Shown piece by piece: positions 6,082 through 10,879 of a stretch of DNA of 10,879 bases. How positions within the stretch are numbered: position 1 is the first letter of the stretch; each line of letters begins with the position of its first letter. The DNA is from Sulfurimonas sp. (GTDB taxonomy: Bacteria; Campylobacterota; Campylobacteria; Campylobacterales; Sulfurimonadaceae). The translations under genes were made by a program, and so were the position numbers. Below the pieces are notes generated by a model that worked only from the letters and a program-made list of their open reading frames with translations, was not told where the DNA came from and made no database searches. The stretch is from assembly GCA_021157485.1 (NCBI GenBank), contig JAGGWO010000154.1, forward strand, positions 1-10,879. The letters are read 5' to 3'.

Positions 6082-7349
6082 AGACTCTCTATCTCTTCAA
6101 CACTTTTAGCAATATCTTTTGAAAGATTTTCACAACCATTTTTAGTTACTAAAATATCATCTTCAATTCTAATACCAATCCCACGATATTTTTTAGGTAC
6201 ATCTTTATCATTTTCATCAATATAAATACCAGGTTCTATCGTTAAAACCATACCAACTTTTAGTGGAATCTCTTTTCCACTTTCATACTTATATGGAGCC
6301 TCATCATGAACATCTATTCCCATCCAATGCCCTATCCCATGAGGATAATATTTTTTATACAACTCTTTTTTTATAGCTTTTTTCAAAGAGCCATTTAAAA
6401 TACCAAGTTCAATCATACCTTTACTCAGTAGCTTTACAGCTCTCATTTGAAGTTCACTGCGTTTGACACTAGGTCTAATCATTTTAATAATTTGTAATTG
6501 AGTTTTTAAAACCATATTGTAAAGCTTTTTTTGTGCAGGTGTAAACTCTCCATTTACAGGTATAGTTCTTGTAATATCACTAGCATAGTATTTATATTCA
6601 CAACCGGCATCTATCAGAATTAGCTCTCCATTTATCAACTCTCTATCATTATCAATATAGTGAAGAGTATTTGCAGAGTTACCACAAGCCACAATAGATG
6701 TATAGGCATCACTATAGGCTCCCTTGCGTTTAAACTCATACTCTATCTCTGCTTGGAGTTGATACTCATACTTCAGAGATGAAGCTCTACTCATTGCTTT
6801 ATGATGAGCATCTTTTGTAATTGAGATGGCTTTTTTAATTAACTCTATCTCGGAGTTAGATTTTATAAGCCTCATCTTTTGCACTAATGAGGATATATTA
6901 TCAAAAGATTGAACCTCTTTAGAGTATCTTTTTAAAACTTTTACTTTTGAATAGTCAAGTTTAAAATCATAATAGAGTGATTTTTTATCTTTAACATACT
7001 CTTTAAGTTTACTGCTGAACTCTTCATACTCATAAACTTCATCAACTAAAAATCTTTTTTTAGCTTCATAGACTCCTAATCTCTTGCCATTCCATAACTC
7101 TTGTGTTTTATCTTTTTTAGCAACAAAGAGTATAGTTTTTACTTTTTTACTTTTTTTGATAAAAACTAAGCAAGATTTATCTTCTAAAAATCCACTAAGA
7201 TAGTAGAAATTACTATCTTGTCTAAATGGATACTCAGTATCATTTGAACGAATCTTATGCCCAGAACTAAAGAGTATTCCAACAGAATCCTTTGATAGCT
7301 TTTTGAGTAGTTTGTCTCTTCGTTTTTTATACTCTATTTCTTGAATCAC
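6066..7349 (-). CDS. pepP: M24B metallopeptidase, Xaa-Pro aminopeptidase (PepP type)
   Basis: This cytoplasmic two-metal peptidase removes an N-terminal residue preceding proline. From the GTG at 7349 it has 427 residues. The N-terminal domain (about 8-155) carries the aminopeptidase P signature FSSGHKIRSNDTEYPFRQD followed by FYYLSGF. The catalytic pita-bread domain runs from about 158 to the end. Metal ligands by alignment to E. coli PepP are D247 (LILIDAG), D258 (ASDITRT), H341 (HGIGHW), E372 (TIEPGIY) and E396 (IRIEDD). H230, H337 and H348 fit the substrate-side histidines, so the active site looks complete. I prefer GTG 7349 to the in-frame TTG at 7355 because the GAGG at 7357-7360 is 7 bases from GTG but only 1 from TTG, and GTGA overlaps the upstream stop. 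It is the last gene of the mla-type unit; a direct link to lipid transport is not evident. Confidence 0.93.
   Translation of the reverse strand: MIQEIEYKKRRDKLLKKLSKDSVGILFSSGHKIRSNDTEYPFRQDSNFYYLSGFLEDKSCLVFIKKSKKVKTILFVAKKDKTQELWNGKRLGVYEAKKRFLVDEVYEYEEFSSKLKEYVKDKKSLYYDFKLDYSKVKVLKRYSKEVQSFDNISSLVQKMRLIKSNSEIELIKKAISITKDAHHKAMSRASSLKYEYQLQAEIEYEFKRKGAYSDAYTSIVACGNSANTLHYIDNDRELINGELILIDAGCEYKYYASDITRTIPVNGEFTPAQKKLYNMVLKTQLQIIKMIRPSVKRSELQMRAVKLLSKGMIELGILNGSLKKAIKKELYKKYYPHGIGHWMGIDVHDEAPYKYESGKEIPLKVGMVLTIEPGIYIDENDKDVPKKYRGIGIRIEDDILVTKNGCENLSKDIAKSVEEIESLYSSL
6073..6098. terminator. Hairpin at the junction of the convergent operons, possible bidirectional terminator
   Basis: Arms GAAGAG (6073-6078) and CTCTTC (6093-6098) pair perfectly. 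Inside them TAGA and TCTA pair, with one bulged T at 6092 and a small loop GACTC. The structure spans the end of the + strand orphan gene and the last codons of the - strand peptidase gene, the expected place for a shared terminator. Neither side has a clear T-tract (the + side has only scattered TTTT), so intrinsic termination would be weak. The hairpin may instead protect the 3' ends of transcripts. Confidence 0.35.
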
Positions 7350-7951
7350 TGACAAACCTCACTCATCCACTCACCACTACTTTTAAGAATATTCTCTAAG
7401 GCAATGTTTAGATATTTCACACCAGCATCTGCATTTATACTATCCACTTTTATTTTTGACTCAAATGTTTTTGTTGCAAGTACCTTACTTGTTTTTTCAT
7501 CTATTAATGTTAGATTTATTCTAACTTTTACAAAAGACTCTTTTTCATCATCAGAAAAATATTGCATAAAATCTTCTATATTTGTCTCTAGTAAAAGAGC
7601 ATTTTTACTTCTTGATTTAGAGATTTGAACATTTTTAAAAAGTTTTGTTGATTTTAAATACTTTAGTATTTCAGTACTAATTGCTCTATTTGGCGACTCT
7701 GCCCACTGTGATTGTGTAAACTTATACTGTTTATGTGTTCCTTGTCCATAATTCATCTCATGAGTCATAAGAGAAGTTGAGCTAAAAGCTTGGGCAATTT
7801 TCAATGACTCTTTTTTACATCCAGTTTGAGTAAATTCAGAAGATAGTGGTTCTACATTAATTCTATATTCTGAAATAGCAGGAGTGCTCATTGAACAACC
7901 TACAAATAAAAACGCTACAAACCCTATTAATAGTAATTTATGATTCGGCAT
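7346..7951 (-). CDS. ABC-type transport auxiliary lipoprotein (PqiC/YmbA-like) of the MCE system
   Basis: This is a 201-residue outer-membrane-type lipoprotein. The signal MPNHKLLLIGFVAFLFVGC ends in a lipobox with C19 as the lipidated residue. After it comes the pattern of the ABC_trans_aux family: an initial strand region (YRINVEP), a central motif around QWAESPNRAISTEILKYL, then KLFKNVQIS, and strands LLLETNIEDFMQYF, VKVRINLTLIDEKTSKVLATKTF and an amphipathic C-terminal helix. The members known best, such as PqiC, partner with MCE proteins and ABC permeases in lipid transfer between membranes. Here the gene follows mlaD after 37 bp and precedes the peptidase with a 4-bp overlap. GGGAGG lies about 7 bases before the ATG. 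It probably supplies the outer-membrane end of the pathway that starts with MlaE/F/D. Two extra cysteines (C45 and C200) could form a disulfide in the periplasm. Confidence 0.82.
   Translation of the reverse strand: MPNHKLLLIGFVAFLFVGCSMSTPAISEYRINVEPLSSEFTQTGCKKESLKIAQAFSSTSLMTHEMNYGQGTHKQYKFTQSQWAESPNRAISTEILKYLKSTKLFKNVQISKSRSKNALLLETNIEDFMQYFSDDEKESFVKVRINLTLIDEKTSKVLATKTFESKIKVDSINADAGVKYLNIALENILKSSGEWMSEVCQ
7357..7360 (-). promoter_or_regulatory. Ribosome binding site deciding the GTG start of the M24 peptidase
   Basis: On the - strand GAGG ends 7 bases before GTG at 7349 and only 1 base before TTG at 7355. The GTG also forms a 4-bp GTGA overlap with the stop of the lipoprotein gene, the common arrangement for coupled translation. 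Confidence 0.55.
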
Positions 7952-7988
7952 TTAGTGCCTCCCTGCATTGAATTTTAATTCTCATCAT

Positions 7989-8951
7989 TTAGCTCTCTCC
8001 TGGAGCTTTTTTAATCTCTTCTTGTTTAAATAAAATATCACTAGGACTTCTATCATATTGATTAAGGGAATCTTGCAATTTAATCATTAAGTCTTGCATA
8101 TCTAAAAGAGTATTGTTCATAGTAGGTATTACATCAGATGCGATATCTTTAAGATTAAACTCACCACTAGAAACTGCTCGTTTTATCTCATCCATAGAAC
8201 TTCTGATCCCTAGATAACTGTTTTGAATCGAGGCAAAAGAGTTATTAATTTTATTTTCCCATTTCATACTCTTATCAACAAATAGATCGACTTTTGGCAT
8301 AAGATTATCAATTTTATAACTTATAGACTCAAAATTTTTCGCACTTCTATGAAGAGAGTCTATAGTCTCTTCATCTAAGAGTTTATCTAGTCTTTGCATA
8401 AAAACTGCACTTCTTGAGAGCAGTAGGTTTATCTGGCGTTGGTTGTGATCACCTAAGAGTTCTTCTGTTCTAGTTAATGTTTGTGAGAGTTTCCCAGATA
8501 CTGTACCCAGTGATTTTTCAAAATTTTCAAAAAATGACGGTACTGTTTTTATTACTGGATACTCTTCATCGCCTTTACAAACTAATTCTGGGGCGTTATT
8601 CTCTCCAAGACTTAGGTTAATATAACTAAGCCCTGTAATACCTTGAGCAGTAAGTCTTGCGACAGTACTCTCTTTTATTGGGGTTGATTTAAGTATTGTT
8701 ATTTGAACTTCTACTCGCTCTGAATTAGTTGGACTAATGCGTAGATGCGATACTTTACCAACACTGATTCCTCTATACTTAACAGGGGCATCCATATTCA
8801 GACCTAAAACTGATTCATCAAAGTAAATATTATACCTTGTAGTTTCTGTCTCAACTGTTGGTTTTAGCATCCAGTAACTAAAGCCCATAATCATTGCTAT
8901 ACCAACAAGTACTAGAAATCCAACAAGCGTATAATTTACTTTATTATTCAT
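7989..8951 (-). CDS. mlaD: MlaD-type MCE domain protein of the lipid ABC transporter
   Basis: MlaD-like proteins are anchored in the inner membrane by one helix, form hexameric rings with the MCE domain in the periplasm, and pass lipids to or from the MlaE/F transporter. Counting from ATG 8951 the protein has 320 residues. A single transmembrane helix covers about 8-29 (YTLVGFLVLVGIAMIMGF), and the MCE domain about 38-117, with YNIYFDESVLGLNMDAPVKY and GISVGKVSHLRI followed by the typical AQGITGLSYINL. Residues 140-305 are a long helical region, probably a coiled coil, ending in DRSPSDILFK. This is longer than E. coli MlaD and closer to the mammalian-cell-entry proteins of many Proteobacteria. 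An in-frame TTG at 8963 is rejected because it has no ribosome binding site and forms part of one (TTGGAAAA). The gene overlaps mlaF by 8 bp. Confidence 0.92.
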   Translation of the reverse strand: MNNKVNYTLVGFLVLVGIAMIMGFSYWMLKPTVETETTRYNIYFDESVLGLNMDAPVKYRGISVGKVSHLRISPTNSERVEVQITILKSTPIKESTVARLTAQGITGLSYINLSLGENNAPELVCKGDEEYPVIKTVPSFFENFEKSLGTVSGKLSQTLTRTEELLGDHNQRQINLLLSRSAVFMQRLDKLLDEETIDSLHRSAKNFESISYKIDNLMPKVDLFVDKSMKWENKINNSFASIQNSYLGIRSSMDEIKRAVSSGEFNLKDIASDVIPTMNNTLLDMQDLMIKLQDSLNQYDRSPSDILFKQEEIKKAPGES

Positions 8952-9687
8952 TATATTTTCCAAAAAAAGTTTTTATAAAAGGAGAGTCTGATTCACTTAT
9001 TTTATCCAGAGTTCCCTCATAAGCTATCTTTTTATTATCAATTATTGCTACTCGGTCAAGTGTATCATAAATTGATTGTAAATCATGTGAAACCATCACA
9101 ATACTAAGACCTAAAAGAGAACGCAGTTCCAAGATAAGAGAATCAAAATCTCTAGCTGAGATTGGGTCAAGTCCACTTGTAGGCTCATCCAAAAATAGAA
9201 GTTTTGGATCCATAGCAAGAGCACGAGCAAGTCCTGCTTTTTTCTTCATACCACCACTAATTTGTGATGGATAAAGATGTGCATCGTTAATATTTAATCC
9301 AACAATATTTATCTTAAACGCAACTATCTCAGCTATCATCTTTTTAGATAAATTTGTATACTCTATAAGTGGTAGAGAGATATTTTCTGCAATACTAAGC
9401 GAAGAAAAAAGTGCTCCAGCCTGAAACAAAACACCCCAATCTTTCCTAAGTATTTGTGCATCATCTTGGTTTATGTTACTAAGACTATGGCCTAATATAT
9501 CAATATCTCCATGCTGAAACTTTTGTAACATTACCATCTCACGCAGTAGAGTTGTTTTACCACATCCACTGGGTCCTAAAAGACCATAAATCTCACCTTT
9601 ATTAATACTAAGGTTTAATCCATCATGGACTACTTTATCATCAAATATCGTTTTTATATCTTTTACTTGAATAATTTTTTGCATCAT
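8944..9687 (-). CDS. mlaF: MlaF-type ABC transporter ATPase
   Basis: This 247-residue ATPase powers the MlaE permease. It has the full set of ABC motifs: Walker A GPSGCGKTT (38-46), Q-loop at Q89 (VLFQAGALFSSLS, the pattern typical of MlaF), signature SGGMKKKAGLARAL (144-157), Walker B LLFLDEPTSGLDP (163-175) and the H-loop histidine in VSHDL (H201). No residue essential for catalysis is missing. The cytoplasmic protein should dimerise and bind the coupling helices of MlaE. The ATG at 9687 overlaps the mlaE stop as TAATG. A second ATG directly behind it (9684) is an equally good start, since the GGGAA at 9692-9696 fits either. The downstream mlaD overlaps by 8 bp, so the three transporter genes are probably translated together. 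Confidence 0.94.
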   Translation of the reverse strand: MMQKIIQVKDIKTIFDDKVVHDGLNLSINKGEIYGLLGPSGCGKTTLLREMVMLQKFQHGDIDILGHSLSNINQDDAQILRKDWGVLFQAGALFSSLSIAENISLPLIEYTNLSKKMIAEIVAFKINIVGLNINDAHLYPSQISGGMKKKAGLARALAMDPKLLFLDEPTSGLDPISARDFDSLILELRSLLGLSIVMVSHDLQSIYDTLDRVAIIDNKKIAYEGTLDKISESDSPFIKTFFGKYNE

Positions 9688-10808
9688 TATATTCCCAAAT
9701 TTGTGAACATTATTGAAAAAATTGCATCACAAACAATTACAGCAAAAATCGATTCAACAACACTTTTAGTAGTATTAAAACCTATACTCTGCGTATCATT
9801 TTTCACCATTAAGCCTCTATAAATACTTATAGTTGCTATTAAAAATGCAAAGAACGGCCCTTTGATCATCCCTACAAAAAAATGTTTGGCAGCGACTACT
9901 TCGTTAAATCTCTCTAAAAATAGCTCAGTTGTAATTTTTAAATCAAGATTTGCTACAACCATGCCACCTATGATACCCATAATATCAGCAATAAAAATCA
10001 AAATTGGCATTGTTATCATTAAAGCTAAGATACGAGGTAAAACTAAAAACTTATGTGGAGAGAAACCCATTGTACGCATTGCATCAAGCTCTTCAGTTAT
10101 CTTCATTGCACCTATTTGGGCTGTAAAGGCAGAACCACTTCTACCTGCTATAACTATGGCAGTAATAAGTGGTGCTAATTCTCTTAAAATAGATATACCA
10201 AGCATATCTACAATAAATATATTAGCTCCATATATTTTGAGCTGAAACGCAGACTGATACGCAATAACTAAACCAATTAAGAAGCTTGTCAGAGCAATAA
10301 TGCCTATAGCTTTAACCCCACTCTCATTGATCTCAAAGGCTATCTCTTTAAATCTGAAATTTTTAAAAGAACTTAAGTAGTGCATTTTTGTAGCAAAAAG
10401 CTCACCTAAAAATGCCATGAAATATAAGAATCCCATCCAGTGTTTATATACATATTTACCAATAGACTCTATGAGTGTAGTCTCTTTTTTTTGCTTTAAA
10501 GGTCTATGCATCCCTTTTTTACTTTTTACAAGTTCTAAAGTATCTAAAATATCTTGGTTGTTAGCTATGAAGGAGACTTCAATACCATTTTTTGAAAAAG
10601 AGTTATATACGTTATCTAAAAAAATAGCTGCAGCAGTATCTAAATAAGTTAATTTTTCTAAATTTATCTCTAGTTTAGATTTATTTGCAAAAGAGATTGA
10701 CTCTATTGTTGCTTGATGATTAGTGAGAGTAAAGAGAGTAAGCTCACCTGAAAATTCAAGCCTGAGCGTACCATCTGTTTGTATAAGTTTAAGTGAAGAG
10801 TTACTCAT
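9687..10808 (-). CDS. mlaE: STAS-MlaE fusion, permease of the MCE lipid transporter
   Basis: The 373-residue protein is an MlaE permease with an extra N-terminal domain. Residues 1 to about 100 look like a STAS domain: strands LRLEFSGELTL, KLEINLEKLTYLDTAAAIFL and a helix/strand end IEVSFIANNQDILDTLEL. The YLDTAA segment corresponds to the LDSxG region of STAS proteins, with T58 at the phosphorylation-site position. In E. coli this role is played by a separate protein, MlaB, so the fusion replaces it. The permease (about 112-373) starts with an amphipathic stretch and includes the family signature RELAPLITAIVIAGRSGSAFTAQIGAM and MKITEELDAMRTMG (209-248), with about five hydrophobic segments (168-190, 210-225, 258-285, 313-332, 352-370). 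No good ribosome binding site precedes the ATG; a GAGAGA lies about 20 bases upstream. The gene starts 11 bp after the end of the preceding reading frame. Confidence 0.93.
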   Translation of the reverse strand: MSNSSLKLIQTDGTLRLEFSGELTLFTLTNHQATIESISFANKSKLEINLEKLTYLDTAAAIFLDNVYNSFSKNGIEVSFIANNQDILDTLELVKSKKGMHRPLKQKKETTLIESIGKYVYKHWMGFLYFMAFLGELFATKMHYLSSFKNFRFKEIAFEINESGVKAIGIIALTSFLIGLVIAYQSAFQLKIYGANIFIVDMLGISILRELAPLITAIVIAGRSGSAFTAQIGAMKITEELDAMRTMGFSPHKFLVLPRILALMITMPILIFIADIMGIIGGMVVANLDLKITTELFLERFNEVVAAKHFFVGMIKGPFFAFLIATISIYRGLMVKNDTQSIGFNTTKSVVESIFAVIVCDAIFSIMFTNLGI

Positions 10809-10819
10809 TATATATGAGA

Positions 10820-10879
10820 CTAAAAATCTCTCTCTAATAATTTGTCTACTTTTAAAATTGTAATGATTCTATCTTCTTG
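10820..10879 (-). CDS. C-terminal end of an upstream gene, CheW-like (partial)
   Basis: The - strand reads without a stop from the window edge to a TAG at 10820-10822, giving QEDRIITILKVDKLLERDF. The other two frames close quickly. The pattern R-x-ITIL-x-VDKLL resembles the last strand and tail of CheW domains (also found in CheV and CheA), where a hydrophobic strand is followed by D-K-L-L. Nineteen residues are too few for a firm family call, and chance similarity is possible. If correct, it is a chemotaxis adaptor gene directly upstream of, and perhaps co-transcribed with, mlaE. Confidence 0.4.
   Translation of the reverse strand, partial: QEDRIITILKVDKLLERDF

Noticed and set aside
7991..8012. 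+ strand hairpin AGCTC/GAGCT followed by six T, resembling an intrinsic terminator
   Set aside because: The stem is only 5 bp, and the strand is antisense to mlaD with no + strand transcript expected there. On the coding strand there is no T-tract after it.
8952..8963. TTG start for mlaD at 8963
   Set aside because: No ribosome binding site precedes it (a run of T), while the TTGGAAAA there serves the ATG at 8951.
9862..10245. 127-codon open frame on the + strand opposite mlaE
   Set aside because: It is the antisense shadow of the mlaE signature region, with low-complexity Ile/Ser/Lys content and no family motif or ribosome binding site.
1..10879. CRISPR arrays, tRNA genes, insertion sequences, attachment sites, long direct repeats
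   Set aside because: No repeat-spacer pattern, cloverleaf, transposase or integrase motif, or terminal inverted repeat was found by reading both strands.

Overview
The window looks like an AT-rich chromosome segment of a Campylobacterota (formerly Epsilonproteobacteria) member, most likely a Sulfurimonas-like nitrate respirer. The main reason is the gene order napA-G-H-B-F-L-D, which is the order known from Wolinella and relatives. The protein styles agree: a NapA with a lysine-rich insertion, NapL present, and no NapC in the window. The genus is inferred from memory of gene order and protein style, not from a search.

Region 1 (3-6081, + strand) is one tightly packed transcription unit for periplasmic nitrate reduction. 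It holds the 3' end of napA (catalytic molybdoprotein), napG and napH (the quinol-oxidising iron-sulfur pair that replaces NapC), napB (dihaem electron donor to NapA), napF (cytoplasmic Fe-S protein), napL (secreted beta-propeller-like protein), a stand-alone PAS protein, napD (NapA maturation chaperone), and two small genes I do not recognise. Gaps are 0-32 bp and several genes overlap, so all ten are probably co-transcribed. The expected electron path is menaquinol to NapH/NapG to NapB to NapA. The PAS gene and the two orphan genes are the parts of this unit that the standard nap description does not cover.

Region 2 (6066-10808, - strand) converges on the nap unit. The two last genes overlap by 16 bp, and a hairpin sits across the junction. 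In transcription order it encodes a STAS-MlaE permease fusion, an MlaF-type ATPase, an MlaD-type MCE protein, a PqiC-type lipoprotein and an M24B Xaa-Pro aminopeptidase. The first four form an Mla/MCE lipid transporter between inner and outer membrane. The peptidase is coupled to the lipoprotein gene by a 4-bp GTGA overlap.

Region 3 (10820-10879, - strand) appears to be the last 19 codons of another gene, with a C-terminus resembling CheW-type domains. It would lie directly upstream of mlaE.

No tRNA, rRNA, CRISPR array, insertion sequence or phage gene was seen. There is no stretch over 300 bases without a gene. I found no clearly new multi-gene system. The best leads are the PAS gene inside the nap operon, the two unknown nap-linked proteins, the putative NapB lipobox, and the CheW-like gene end next to mlaE.
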